A DNA stretch of 64,000 bases from Dipylidium caninum (lineage: Eukaryota; Platyhelminthes; Cestoda; Cyclophyllidea; Dipylidiidae), in NCBI GenBank assembly GCA_017562135.1, contig QEYB01001401.1, forward strand, positions 62,001 to 126,000, given 5' to 3'. Position 1 is the first letter of the stretch. Each line of letters starts with the position of its first letter. Below, one piece after another: positions 42,901 to 55,375 of the stretch. The position numbers and the translations under genes were made by a program. The notes under the pieces are model-generated. The model searched no databases, was not told the origin of the DNA, and was given only the letters and a program-made list of their open reading frames with translations.

Positions 42901-45574
42901 TTAGTCCTTCGCGGTGAGTGCTTATTACATCGTCGGGTGGCGGAATTGGAGCATTTTTTGCGGAAGGAGCAGGTATACTTCTTGATGAGCACAGCTGCAA
43001 GTCATTCTTCGCAGGCCGACTTGTCAAATTGGCCAATTAGTGTGCGAATTTTGACCGCAGGAGACAATCACTTACCAAAAGTCGACTGTCAGATGGCAGT
43101 GGCTTCAGATGACTGTGGAAAAGAGCGGCCCGACTGTGACATTAACCCCTTTTAAAAAAAGTGTGAGTTTGAAAACACCACGAAGTTTAACTAGAAGGAA
43201 GAGCAAACCACCACCACCATCGTCACCATCATCATTTCATCCTCCCAATTCTGCCTTTCTCCGTCCGACGTTAGGCTCACCTCGAGACAAATGGACTTAG
43301 GTGGGACGGAAGTTTGCAGCAAGTGAATTTCACACGCCACTGTATCAAAAGCCGCTCGAAAAAAGTGGCCAAATTAGACGAAAGGGAGAAGCATTATATC
43401 ATCCGCCAACACTCCGCGTCATCCACATCGACGACGGTGGTGAAGGGCTTAAAAGATGTGAAACTGCGACCTCAACCACCAAATTTGCGAGACGCCACCC
43501 CCACATTTACCTTTTTCTGGCCGGGGTCAGCCAGGATCCTCTTGGAAGGACTCAGCCAGAGTCGTCAGTCAATAGGATTCGAGGCGTTCTGAAAGGCGAA
43601 ACGCCCCCTCGCCCGCCCGCCGAGCCCTGTGACACTCTGATCACCGGGACTCGCAGGTAGGGCGAAGGAGCAGTTGCCGAGAAGTGGCAGACGCCTTCTA
43701 GGCGATGTGGAAACGAGGCGCCAGACGGGCGGAAAGGCGTCAAGACACCGCGCAATGTGGCCAAGAACGCTCGATCGCCCTCTCACTCGGCCCCGGTTAC
43801 GACCTCGTAACCAGGCGGAATGATGGCCAATTGAGTCCAGACAGCAAATCAACTCTTCACCTTTTGCCGCTAAACGTCCCCGTGCGAGAACTTTTTCCCT
43901 CCGCTGGGAAAGTGGATGGACTGCGGAGATGGGAATCGGGATTCCGCGGTGGAGGAGTAGGGTGTGCCCCCCCGCGAAGGCGGCGTGAATGCGACTGGGT
44001 TAAATGACACACAACCTGCACTGGCGCCTCAACTTTCTGCTAATTTCCCCCACGGAGGGGCAACTTCGCCACTTGTCTGACCATTTGCTCACACGGCGGC
44101 TGGAATTTGGATGGACCGATGGAGTGAGTGACCTTGACCGACTTTCATACGAGGTTCGGAGCATCCTCTCGGGGAATAATGTTGAATTCTTTTCCATTTT
44201 TGACGTTTCCTGCCCAATTCTTGCGGGGGAAGGGGGTTTACGAAGGGCCGGCGAGGAGTGGGTGGGGCGGGAGGCGAGGAGGAGGGAAGGAGGAGAAGGA
44301 AGGATATCTTGCCTGAGCGAGGAGTCTGTTGACATGGGAGTAGGTGACGTGGCTCAGGGTTAATTCCCGCTCGAAGATGTCGATGATGGCACGATTGTGA
44401 ATGACGAGGGAGACACAGTCGGGTTTATACGGGCTGGCGGCCCCGAGAACAGCGTTGTAGGGCTCGAGGACGGAACAGGTCTGCTCGTAGTCGGGGAAGA
44501 CGCCCAGGTCGAATTTGGTGGCTTTCGGATATTCCCCTTCGATGGTATCAAAGAGGGCTGCAATGAAGAGATAATTATGAGGCTATTCGCGAGCGGACGA
44601 AGTGGGGAGGGGCGCAAGGGAAACGAACCCATCATCAGACCGGAACCGGTGCCGCCTCCATAGGAGTGGCTGAAGCAGAGGCCGTCGAGCATGTCGCAGG
44701 CCTCCGCGACCCGACGCAGAGTTGAGGCGAATCGACAGGCGTGCTGCGAGCCGAGATGGTAGAAACCGCGGGCGTAATTTCCAGCCGCGTCTTCCGCTCC
44801 GCTCAGTAAGCGTTGTGGATTGAAGAGGTTGCGGTAGACGCCCATTCTTATCTCGTCTACGAGGGTGAGGAAAAGCATAAATGGAAGTCGTGCGCTTCCC
44901 AGGCTTCCATCGGCCTGTGAGTGTCTTTTAGTAGAGAAAATCTTGGGAGCAAAGTGTCTGCACTCCGATGTCGTGACGTGGCTACATTTTGAGCTGTCAA
45001 TCGTCAACTATTGACGTTAATTATCTGACCTGTCAAACACACATGCTGCTGGTGATTAGCCATTGACAACCAAATCCTCATGGCAAGCGTTCGGGACGCC
45101 GAAAATTAAACAAGATAGGCTTCTATTTTCGTCCGAAGAGGCGCCTGATTGTCACAAGTGACAAGAAGTGGATTGACAGCTCACTTATCCACCTGGCCTC
45201 GCTCCATTCTGAGAGGAGCGTGGATGAGGCCTTCCCGCAAACATCATGGCGACGGTTGTTGACGCCCAACGCAAATAATCACCTTTAACCATCAAGATCA
45301 TCGTCTACTTCACTGCTTAATGGCCATCTGCCACTCCACACTCACCAATAACCAACGGTTCAGAGTCCAAAATAACCGTCCGAGGCGAAAATCCACCCGG
45401 TTCTGTTTCTTCAAAGAAGACGTGTCGCCTCTCGTCCAGATCATCGCCGCACTGCCCCTCACAGAAGACGGGACGACCTTCTGGATCGAGGCCGTGCTCG
45501 ATGCAAAAAAGCTCCCAAAAAGCACTGCTCATTTGGGAGCCGCATTGACCCACAAAAATGTTGATTATTTCACC
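39956..45574 (-). CDS. divergent alpha-type tubulin
   Basis: Exons in transcription order: 45574-45346, 44856-44629, 44557-44313, 42471-42326, 41693-41485, 41069-40977, 40522-40345, 40157-40090, 39988-39956 (about 476 residues). The start codon is probably a lone ATG in an upstream exon, as in many alpha-tubulin genes. Landmarks: GEIINIFVGQCGSQ, ELFCIEHGLDPEG, the GTP phosphate loop SYGGGTGSG, EPYNAVL, LQTNLIPYPSLHF, SCALLYRGDVTP, MKNKRAFYYWYLYEGMEE, all aligning best to alpha-tubulin. Differences: the K40 acetylation lysine is missing, the catalytic E254 position appears to be Asp (SSLADLQTNL against DLTEFQTNL), and there is no acidic EEY tail. Exon 44313 ends at a GC donor; about three residues (8 nt) before GVTAGLRF remain unaccounted for. 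In place of the acidic tail the frame continues through INEAAKKAMRK into MEG-1. Alternatively intron read-through after LLLDYDL gives VSAL and a stop. Confidence 0.85.
40090..40157 (-). CDS. tubulin exon with GMEE motif
   Basis: 68 nt, completes the Gly split from exon 40345 and gives MEECEFDEALNDFQ, the helix-12 region of tubulin. Donor is gttagt. If unspliced the frame stops four codons on. Confidence 0.8.
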
Positions 45575-46405
45575 CTACGGGACAAGAAATTGCGGCATTA
45601 GGGAAAGATGGGACACTTCCTCAACACAGGAGACTCAGCCGTTGGATGTGAGTGAAGTTTAGACAGATGTCGAAGTTGCAGAGAATAGACAACAAAGTAA
45701 TTCAGAGAAATCAGGACAATTTATGGCAAGTGGCCATTTCTTTAGCATCTACCTTTGGATATGGACTACTACTGGCGCTAAGGGATCTCATAAATGGAAG
45801 GTACGATCTTAAAGTTAGTGTGGAATGAATAAATGAGAACGTAATATGAATTTCCACAAGAGAGGCGGTCTACTAACCGACATGAGGGGGGGTGGGGAGG
45901 GGTCTGGTGGGTGCCGGCACGTGTCAGCTGAGTTAGACAACGTGACATCGCAGCCGATCGATTGAGCCTCATGAAAAACATGTTGAATGCCACGCACGAG
46001 CAATAGCACTTCACCGCCTGTCACATGGAAACCATGTGGGGCAAGTAAGATTGAATGTTACGTGCGTTTCCGTTGCAAAATATTCATTTAACGAGGTCAC
46101 AATTTCGCAATGTGGTTTGAGATGACTCAAATTTGTCACAAGCACACGCGGCAACATGGATTGTTTGGAGCCTACAAATAATGACAAAGAGTCTGTGTAA
46201 ATAAGCGAAACTATTTAAAACCAGTTTGATAAGGTGCAAATTTAACAGAAATCTCAGGGACTTTTTCTCCACCTTCTAAGCAATGATGAAGGAGAAATTC
46301 ATTTTCTCTAATACTGTCAACAATCTCAGTTTTAGCGTAGTCCCTGTACATCGACCATTCGGTGATCAGTGCTTATCCATCAGTGCAGGTATAGTCTCTA
46401 ACCAG
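45575..46405. promoter_or_regulatory. shared upstream region of tubulin (-) and GSK3 (+)
   Basis: The two genes are divergent and their first recognisable exons are about 0.8 kb apart, so promoters and 5' UTRs must lie here or be bidirectional. No TATA box or other element is convincing. The tubulin start ATG is expected here; the ATG at about 46029, followed by gtttcc, is one option. Confidence 0.35.
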
Positions 46406-49400
46406 ATGGCGGATTGTGGTGAGGAGCAGCGAAATGTTCGTATGCCTCGGGTAAGTCGAGAAAATACGCGAAATAAAATCGATGGAAACATCAGACCAGC
46501 TCGAAATAAAAAATAAGTTAACTACATTGGCGGGAAAAGGCGTTTTGAGAGCTTGTTCAGTGAACCCACGTTTACGACGAGGATAAAACGGTAAGTGAGA
46601 ATTATCCTAACACAAACCTCTCACTTTTTAAGCACTAAAACAATTTATTTGGTTTAAATAAAAGAATCTAACACTTAACTCTGTAAAATGTACCTGGGTT
46701 TGGCTATTACTAATTTCTAACAGAAAATTATTTATTTGTTTATATTATTGTAAAATGATGCCCCTTATACCCGCCTCCTTTAAGGTCAACGGGCCAACTA
46801 TGCCGGCAGCTGGTGTTCCGTAGTCTCGTTTCCGCAATGTCGTCAAGACAACAAATAACTCCGTCAAATGATAGCAGCCGCAATTCTTCACCGAAAATAT
46901 TCTGTAGGTGCTTTTATCGCGATTTGCTAATTGGTCTTTCCGATTAAGTGGAAAATATTTTTCTCCGTTTTCATAGGCCTATTTCGCCAGAATTCCAAAC
47001 TCGAACCATCCACCAGTAATTATGGCATGCATTTTTCCGTAAATTCGTGCTAATACTCTGCTTGCTATTGTTTAATTGAAACCTGTGCTACTGCGGGCGT
47101 TGGCACTCCTTACGTTAAAATTCGCTGTACTGGATAAGATTCTTTATTTTAAGGAAATGGATCTATATACGTGGATGCTGTTGACGCAGTTAACGGGGAA
47201 CATAAAAAAATTATGTTCACGAACCCCAAAGTTATCGGCAGCGGTTCCTTTGGAATGGTCTTTGTAGCCCTTCTAGATGGCGAACGCGAAGTGGCTATCA
47301 AAAAGGTTCTCCAGGACAAGCGTTATAAGGTAGACTAATTAAAACTGTTGTGTTTCTTATCGACTTACTTATCTATTGCTTTTTTTGTGCAGAATAGGGA
47401 ACTCCAGATTCTTCGTGATCTACGGCATCCCAATATAGTCGCACTCATCTTTTACTTCTATTCCGTGGGCAATTTTGTAAGTCTTCTTAATAAAAAGCTT
47501 ATGCGAAGTAAAAACGTCATAGTAAAATAATTTTAGAATTAATGGATTTTGTAATTCCGCAGGAGACTGATTCATCAGAAATGATAGGAACACCTAAATC
47601 TTCAGTGAGTTTTTGGGATTCAGAATTTCCTAGAATTTCGCTGAATCAGGCTTTTTGAGTTTTGTTTTATTGACTTCTGAATCGCGCATAAATATGGACT
47701 ATTTTAGCTGAAATCATCAATGGAAGAAAAGTCCTCAAGTGAAATATGCGTAGCCCTATATGGCAATGTTATTGCTGATTATTTTCCGTTCATTGTGGAC
47801 TTGGCTCTTATGATTTTTCTTTTATTACAAGCGTTTTTGCTGTTCCACTGAGAGACAGTCACTGACCTTGCGCTTTCATGAGGTCTTTTAGGTGCATTAC
47901 ATAATTTGCCAGTTTGCCCCGACCCTCTCCTGAATGAATGCGGTTTGACCGACTTAAATGATTACAGTCGTAACCTTCCAAATCTTGTGCGTGCAGCCTT
48001 TTTTACAGTTCGATATTCTTTGTTTTTCGCAATTCCACATTTCTTAGGGGAATGTCTGTTTTGATTTTATCCAATAGTAGGTTTTTACACAAGGAATTTG
48101 GTTCGTGACAAAGACTGCTTATGTTAGTTGAAAGCTTTAGGATTCGTATAAGTATGTTATGGTTTTATTCCAAAAAATCATGGTTTGTGGTTGTAGCGAC
48201 AATTATAACTTATTCCCGCCGATTATGGTGAGCGCCGCAGTGTTAGAATTACATTTGTCAGCGTTTCAAAATTGTCAGTGATTTCATAGGTTATGAGAGA
48301 TTCGCACTTCAATTATGAAGTAATTCGACCTTCTCGGTCAGCATTTTAACTGCGTTGTGTAAAGTAACCAAGGCACGAGGTGAAGCTGTTTTAAAATGTA
48401 AGCTGTGGGGAAGTCTTATCCACGTCCTATGCTGATGATTTTTTTGCTTTGACAGTTACCTTTTGTGGACTCTGATTACTCGACACTCACTTTTCTCACT
48501 TGGTTTCCTTAGCGTAACATTGGTGTATCATTTAACCATCGCCCTGGAACTCCACTCTTATTTACACCCCTAATTGTGGCTGATCATTTGCTTATGAAAC
48601 CAGCCCTAAATCTTGATTTCTCGTTACACTTTTCTTTTGTATTATTAGCATGCTAACTGATTTTTTTTTATTCCAGGATTCAAAGGGCACTTATCTTAAT
48701 CTCGTTCAAGAATACGTTCCTCAAGCTCTCAGCCGCGTTGTCAAGCATTACTGGCATGTTCGACAGCCCATTCCCATGAATTATGTTAAGGTGTATAAAG
48801 ATTTTTTATCAGTCTATCAAATATCCTACTCGTCATTTAAAAGCTTAAGCATCGCATTTTCAGCTGTACAGCTTCCAGATGATTCGCGGTTTGGCATACG
48901 TCCATAGCAAAAACATTTGTCATCGTGATATCAAGCCGCAGAATCTGCTCGTTAATCCTGAAACGGGAGTGTTGAAGATTTGCGATTTCGGGAGGTGCGT
49001 TAATTTTTTTTCCCATTCTACTCATGTAAACCTTGCTCTGATTTCTCCCTCTCACCCTATGAACGACTGTTATCTCCTGTTTAGTACTAAGATACTCGTC
49101 CCGGGGGAGCCCAACGTCTCCTACATCTGCTCACGCTATTACCGGGCGCCGGAGCTAATCTTCGGGGCTATGCACTACACTGTGCGGATCGGTGAGTTTC
49201 ACTGTCGATTGGCCTGACCGTCCACGCTGTAGATATGTGGTCCGCCGGTTGCGTAATCGGTGAGCTGCTTCTCGGGCGCCCAATCTTTCCCGGCGACTCG
49301 GGTGTCGACCAACTTGTTGAAATTATCAAGGTCCTGGGTACGCCGACCTCGGATCAAGTGAAAGAAATGAATCCGCAGTACAGCAAATTCTTCTTCCCGA

Positions 49401-50675
49401 GCATTAAGTCTTTCCCGTGGGATAAGGTATGAGTGTGAACTCCCCGTGCTCTCCTCACCCCCTCCCCTCTGTAGTCTTCACTTTCATCTCGTAGTGATTT
49501 CAAGTCCCTCCATGTCTTTTCTATTCTTAGCCGCTTAAGAAACTCTTTGTGGACACCCGTCTGTATTTCTTAAATCTCCAGCCTGCACTCGGCTTCTATT
49601 TTGCAAGGACCTTTTTCTGTGATAGACTGTCTAGTTTTTTAATTTCTACCTGAAAATTATTTCCGTTGGACAGTAGTAATCGGTGCTTATTTACGATTTT
49701 TTCTTTATTTGAATGCATTCGTTGCTTTTATTTTTTCCTTGTTTCCAAATTTTCAAGCAGGCCTTCCTTGATGGCCCAGAACTCATCTTTCTTTCAAGCC
49801 ATAGCTATTGTTCTCTTGCCTCTTCTGCCAGGTTCAACGAAATATTCCTTTAAGTAGATTCACTCGTCGCCGTCCCCCTTTCCCCTCCCTCTCCCTCCTT
49901 TGTTACTCTAAATCGCTCCTTTTGCGGATCGTGGTAACACCAGACCTTGACTTCTAAAAACACCTATTTTTTGTGTTTCCAGCTCATCACAAACCGCTCG
50001 CAATGCGAGGAGGCCTTTGATCTTCTCCGAGCTCTGCTGGTTTACAGTCCATCACAGCGCCAATCCGCCAGCGAAGCGTTAGCTTCGCCCTTTTTCCAAC
50101 AGTTATTTACTTCAGACTCTCCCGCCTCTAACCACCCAACCGAGTCCTCCTCCACGACTGACCTTCGGCCCATTGACCCCTTCAGTGAAGAAGGTGCATT
50201 TCCGCGTCGTTCTTCCCCGCACTTCTGCATTGTCTATGAAGTCGACGTTGTTGCTCATGTTCAACTCTATCAATCCTTAATGTGTTTAGGAGTACCCGGA
50301 GACGTGTTCTCCCCGATCCACTCAATTGGTCGGTAATTCAGGGCTTATTTCCCATTTTTTCCCAACTAGACGTTAAATTCCCCAAATTGTTGATTTATAA
50401 TGCTTTGCATCCGACAATTTTCCGTTTTTTTCCTTAACTTAGTAATTCCATATGTCCTGTGTAGTTGAGTGCAGCAGAACAACGGCAAGCTGGTTCCATC
50501 CGTGAACAATTTCGCCTCTTTTGACATTCTTCCAGAGCTCGCCTACCTTCCCGCCAGTTTTGTGGAGACCATTCGACGCTCAGGTCTCACGCTGCCCCCC
50601 AACAGTTCCTCCGCCCCGGCTGCTCCATCCTCCGACTCCACCGATCGGCGTAGCCCTCGTGATTCCTCCAGTTAA
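46406..50675 (+). CDS. GSK3: glycogen synthase kinase 3 (GSK3)
   Basis: GSK3 is a Ser/Thr kinase of Wnt and insulin signalling. Secure exons: about 47190 (or 47154)-47329, 47393-47476, 47563-47604, 48677-48790, 48864-48994, 49085-49191, 49233-49426, 49983-50193, 50470-50675. Visible motifs: Gly loop GSGSFGMVF, catalytic Lys in [19 protein letters not shown] with the phosphate-binding Arg and the helix-C Glu, [14 protein letters not shown], activation-loop Tyr in [20 protein letters not shown], and DMWSAGC with [18 protein letters not shown]. The three phosphate-pocket residues (R96, R180, K205 in human beta) are all kept, so primed-substrate recognition should work. A 42-nt phase-0 exon ([14 protein letters not shown]) sits in the loop where KKDE lies in other GSK3s. 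The C-terminal lobe is diverged and Ser/Pro-rich. A possible first exon is 46406-46450 ([15 protein letters not shown]), but its phase does not fit directly; the N-terminus is unresolved. Confidence 0.92.
47563..47604 (+). CDS. GSK3: 42-nt phase-0 exon in GSK3 ([14 protein letters not shown])
   Basis: Acceptor ATTCCGCAG and donor gtgagt flank 14 Ser/Thr-rich codons. It falls between the beta4-beta5 exons, and since both neighbours are in phase 0 it can be included or skipped. Confidence 0.6.
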
Positions 50676-53600
50676 CTTTCCCTCACCACCATCCTCCACT
50701 CAAGCCGTTATTTTATTGTCCCAACCAATATGCCACTGCGTGTCTGAAATCTGTATTTTCCTGCACCCCTGTATAAATTCTTTCCATCCATTCTTTATTC
50801 ATCGGCATGCTAATTCACGGTTGATTGTATAGTCGCCAGGCACCGTCGCCCTCATCTTCTTATTAATGCCAATTTTTTCTTTGAAGTCATTATCGTCCAC
50901 CTCTCCATCCTCTCCTCACTGCTCTCTCGTTTCCCCGACCGTCAACATGGCGTGAAGAATGGCCGTGCAATGGTTTTAGTCCTCTTTGGGGGAACGTGGA
51001 GTTAAATCTCACTTTGTTTCATTTATTCATATTCCATCTGTAATCTTAATTTGAATTTGGATGCGTTGATGCACGGACAGACGAGTGAGTGTGAATGAGA
51101 TGGGCCAGGCGTTGAGTGGTCACGGGGACGGGCTGTTTTCTCTGAAGTAAGTTGATAAATTTGGGCTGGGGGAGAGTTTTGCACGGATGAGAGGGTTGGG
51201 TTCGCATAAATTCCGAGTTCCCGGTCCAGTGATGTTGGGACAGGCAAGCGGTGGCCCTCATCCGGGAGGAGACGAGATTTCTGTCCCCATGGCGCACGAC
51301 AAAGGTGGGAGTCGGGCGGGTGGGGGATTTACGCTCTGCCTCTTCTGGCGTTGACTCCCGCGGACCGCTGCGCTGTGAACTTTTGGTAGAGGGGATGCGG
51401 CAAGGGAATGGCCTTCTCTTCTGATCTCTTCAAGATGTAGTACAACAGTTTTTTGGACTCGGGGAGAAGTTGGGCCTGCCGTGATGTTACATGACCGGGA
51501 ACAGAACAGTGAAACGCTTAGCTAAAATACCGTCTACGCATATTTAACCAGTAGGCATCTTTAAGACACTTCACAAGTTTACTGGGGCTGGAGGTGCAGA
51601 TCCCAGGATATGGTACCATTGAAGCACATAGAATTCTTATCAGTTAGCGAAAAAATTCGCTTCGACTTTGTTCGAGGTTAACTCGTCATCAACTTGTAAG
51701 ACCACGACGAAAATTTACATTTACTAAGCAATACGCGGGCGTATAGTAGACGTACTAATCTAAAGCAGTAAGAAACCGACGCGATCGTTCAGGCCTTCAT
51801 TCCAACTTTGAATGGAACGGTTACTTAAGTCACTTGAGTAGGCATTAAATTGCGGTAGTAATGGAATCATTGCCAAATGAACGACGGAATCCACGGTCGC
51901 ACAAAGCAAAATGGATGTCGATGTCGGAAAATGGAAAAGTTGCCAAAATTGTCGGCGCAGACTTGCCGACGTATAGTCAGCAAACATATCCTACCTTTCT
52001 TCCCTACGCGGCGTCAACATAGTGCAACGAAGTCCCACCCACTCGCCTTTAGTAAACTTAAAGGGCACCACATCTCACAGTTTGCGTTTAGTTAAATCCG
52101 CAAATCCTGCACCACAAAGGCTACTGATAAATCACCAGTAGATGAAAGCACGCGCGATAAAATCAGTGTTCAGGCAAGTCCTTCTAACAATTCCCCTTCA
52201 CTTCACTGACCGACAAGATGGAGAGGGGGTTGGGAAACACCCCGGAAAAATGCAGCTCTACCCGTGAACCTTCAAAAGCCATTACTAATGGCAGGAGATA
52301 AGAGCCGCTGATACATCGTAAAAGCATTAGCGGTTACACGGGTCCACCCTCATCTTCTGTTCTCACTCCGAACCTAATCATGCATTCATTTGATCAAGCT
52401 TTGAAGTCAATCCGTAAACAGTGAAATACCCAGTTGTTATGGTAATTAATTCAACACCCAGTGAGTGCGCCGGTCTCATTAAAATGCGGGGTGTTTCATT
52501 TCATGAGCGTTGGAGAGACCGGGCGGGCCTTGGCTGGAAGTCGTGAGGCTGCAAAACTCCCGCCACGCTTATTGAGCGCATTCGATTGAAGACGCGCACC
52601 TCGGCTGACGAGACCACGTCCCCCGGGCCGCAGAAAAATCAATATCGCCTATGCGTCACCGGCTGCCTTCGGAATTCGCGCTAACTCCGTTGTGTATTCA
52701 AAGTTGAAAAATACGAATAATAAGCAAAGGAGTCGAAAAGTGAGCCTGTTTCCCAACACTTTCTTCATTTATTAACTTCAATCCAATCCCTCTTTAGTCA
52801 GCACTTGTTCTTTTTAATTAGATCAACAATTGCTGAAAAGACTTGATTTGATTCTCCTCACCATTATCATTTAATCTTTATTAAATTTGTGTGACTACAT
52901 TTGTAACCTAGCTGCTGTTTACATTGTTTTGGTAATGCTTACATGAATTTTGTCCAAAATTTCTCCCCTAGTTGATTAATGGAGAGGACAAGAAAACTGT
53001 TGATTGAGGTGACTTATCCACCACAATTTTGTGAAACATACGATACAATACTAATTACTAATCACACACGAAGCAGGAGGTAAGTCACGAGATTCGAGAG
53101 TCTGGTCGTCGGGCAGCTTCAAAAAAATGGCCACAATCTTCAACCCTCCAATGTTCATCTCGGAGTTTGACTATCACATCACAAAAACCAGACTCCTTTT
53201 ACTCCCAAACATAAGTGAAGAGAGCTTCTTGGCACCTACCTCAACTAGCATTTAGCACAAATTGACACCGACTCACCTTGCTGGTGGCCTCCACGAAAGG
53301 CTACCAGCATTTCTGCTCACTTTTATCGTTTTAAATTCGATTTATAAAACTTTGGGATGCCATCCTTGCGGAAGCGTGAAACGCTATGTCATTTCGGTTA
53401 AATTAGCATGCTGGAAGCCTCGCTTGAAGCGAATTGTCCAAACCTCTCGATTCACGAGCATGGAATTCCCTCCAGACAGATTTTGTTGGATTGGTTGATG
53501 AAATGTTTATTTTGATCGGACCACTGACAGTCCATTGTTTGGATTACGAACTGTGTTAAGGTGACTACTGCACAGGATTTCGTTTGTTGCCTAAGCATCA

Positions 53601-53947
53601 TTCAGCGCACTCTCAAACGCATTGAAGCCAGGCAAAACGTAATCACTTACAGGTTTTTGTTGTAGCACATTTCGTGTCGCAAAGCCCAACCCACGAGGAG
53701 GGGGATCTGGAGTTACCAACCGGTAAACACGCCTGACTAGATTAAAACGCCAGTGCCCTTAAAACCCTGAGCAGTTCTGAGACGAGGGAGAAGAAATACC
53801 TCGTCATTCACACCATCACTTTGTGTAAACGCAGATTTTCGGTCAGTCTAAGGTCGATATCCAAATGGTCACCGAGCGACCGACCAATCACATTTTAAGT
53901 CGAAGGTCTCATGAAATTTACGCATTTCAGGTTAATCATTCTTCAGA
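50676..53947. other. intergenic, no supported gene
   Basis: GSK3 3' UTR followed by about 3 kb with only short frames. A pyrimidine tract ending in TTTCAG at about 53931 is a likely 5'-UTR acceptor of the next gene. Confidence 0.45.
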
Positions 53948-55375
53948 ATGGAGACGAGAGTCTCAAGACCCAAGTACCTGCGCGGCGTGGGGCCCCTTCC
54001 GACCTCGTCAACGCGTGAGGAAGAGGCGAAACGCACACAGTACCGCAAATTCTTGAAAATTCGGACCTACGTGTTCTTCGCCCTCGCGGTCTGCTTCCTC
54101 CCGTTGGGCATTTTTCTCCTCGTTCGATTCAACGCCCCCGACGGGTGAGTGACCGCATTTCTCGAAGGCTGTAGAAATACAAAGTGTATAAACTGTAGAG
54201 TCCTGAAACACTCTAAAAGTCCTAACACAAATGTATTCATTTCAGACTGTCCTATCAGACGACAGTCTTTTTTACTCTTTACGAAGACGAAACACGGGCG
54301 TCTACAGGGTTAGTTGATGGTCGCACCAACAATTTAAATGTCTCCAGCACGGCCTACCTATGAGAACACGCTTATTTTAATGATTTGAAAAATACCAGGA
54401 TAGACGTAAAGCGTCAAATCTGGACGGGGTGTCAAAGAAAGAGGGGTTTCACGGACAGCAAAGGGCAAAAGTAACACTGAGTTTGAGTGATAGGCCAGGA
54501 GAGGAACTGCTGTGCTCCGTAGGGGGCTTAAAAATGTTCCAACTTTGGAAGTCTCGACGAGATCTACCGACTATGAGATTATGAAGTGAATTCGAGTGGC
54601 CTCCACTCATTCCTATCTTGACACAAGGGGATGTTAAGTCGTTTTAAGGGAGAAAATATAGTTTAGTGCCATTTGTTGGAATATGCACAAACAGCGAAAA
54701 ATTTTGACTGGCTTCCTCCCAAAAAACGTACAACAGTAGGTCATAGTGCCACAAAAAGGTAGACAATTTTGAAAATTGATTTGCTTTGAAAACCACGATT
54801 ATAAAGCACCTTTTGCTTAAGTATTCAAAAAGAAACGGCCAGTCAGTGAAATCTCAAGGTTTCTATTTTGCCTCCCCTTTAACCGAACCAGTTCAAGCGT
54901 AGCTCGAGCAAGTGGAATTCTTTTAACCGTCTTCGGTGTCACCTTTGCAATCATCACGTCCGTCTACTGTCCGACCTTCACAAAGCTTGTTTCTTCAAGA
55001 TCCGGATCCGTAGTCTATCACCCAAAAAGCGCCGAGGCTCTCACAAAAGTAACTACTTTATTGGTTTAAGTAGTTGGTTATTAAGGCTTAGTCACAGCTC
55101 ATCTAGGTTTCCTAGGTGAATTTATAACTTTAAAAACGGAAAGATAGCGTTTCCTGAGAGCGTTTAACTTGAAATTACGCAATAGCAGGCATTTGTTAAC
55201 CGCTATTTTTGTGACATCGCAGATACATTACCCAAGACAACCGAAACAGAAGATGTTCCAATTCCCACGGGCTACAGTCGAAATGCCGCAGATTTATCCG
55301 CCGATTCCAGCGCCGAGTTTTCATGTGGAACCCTCGGCACCACCGCCGTACAGCGAAATCGACGAAAATAAGTAG
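53948..55375 (+). CDS. two-TM membrane protein with C-terminal PPxY (paralogue 2)
   Basis: Exons 53948-54144, 54913-55048, 55223-55375 join in frame to about 162 residues. Exon 1: basic cytosolic start and first TM (YVFFALAVCFLPLGIFLLV). Exon 2: second TM (LLTVFGVTFAIITSVYC) and VVYHPKSAEALTK. Exon 3: IHYPRQPKQK, then a proline-rich tail ending PSAPPPYSEIDENK. Two membrane helices with a PPxY tail are typical of membrane adaptors that recruit WW-domain proteins such as Nedd4-type ubiquitin ligases; that role is inferred from the motif only. All intron positions match the 4.1-kb paralogue, but here intron 2 has a normal GT donor. AATAAA at 55442-55447 is a good poly(A) signal. Acceptor of exon 2 was chosen (GCAAG) because it keeps the frame and matches the paralogue. 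Confidence 0.75.

Noticed and set aside
53948..55375. Identification of the PPxY proteins as tetraspanins or Ndfip-type adaptors
   Set aside because: Only two membrane helices are visible, there is no CCG loop, and the sequence does not match either family.
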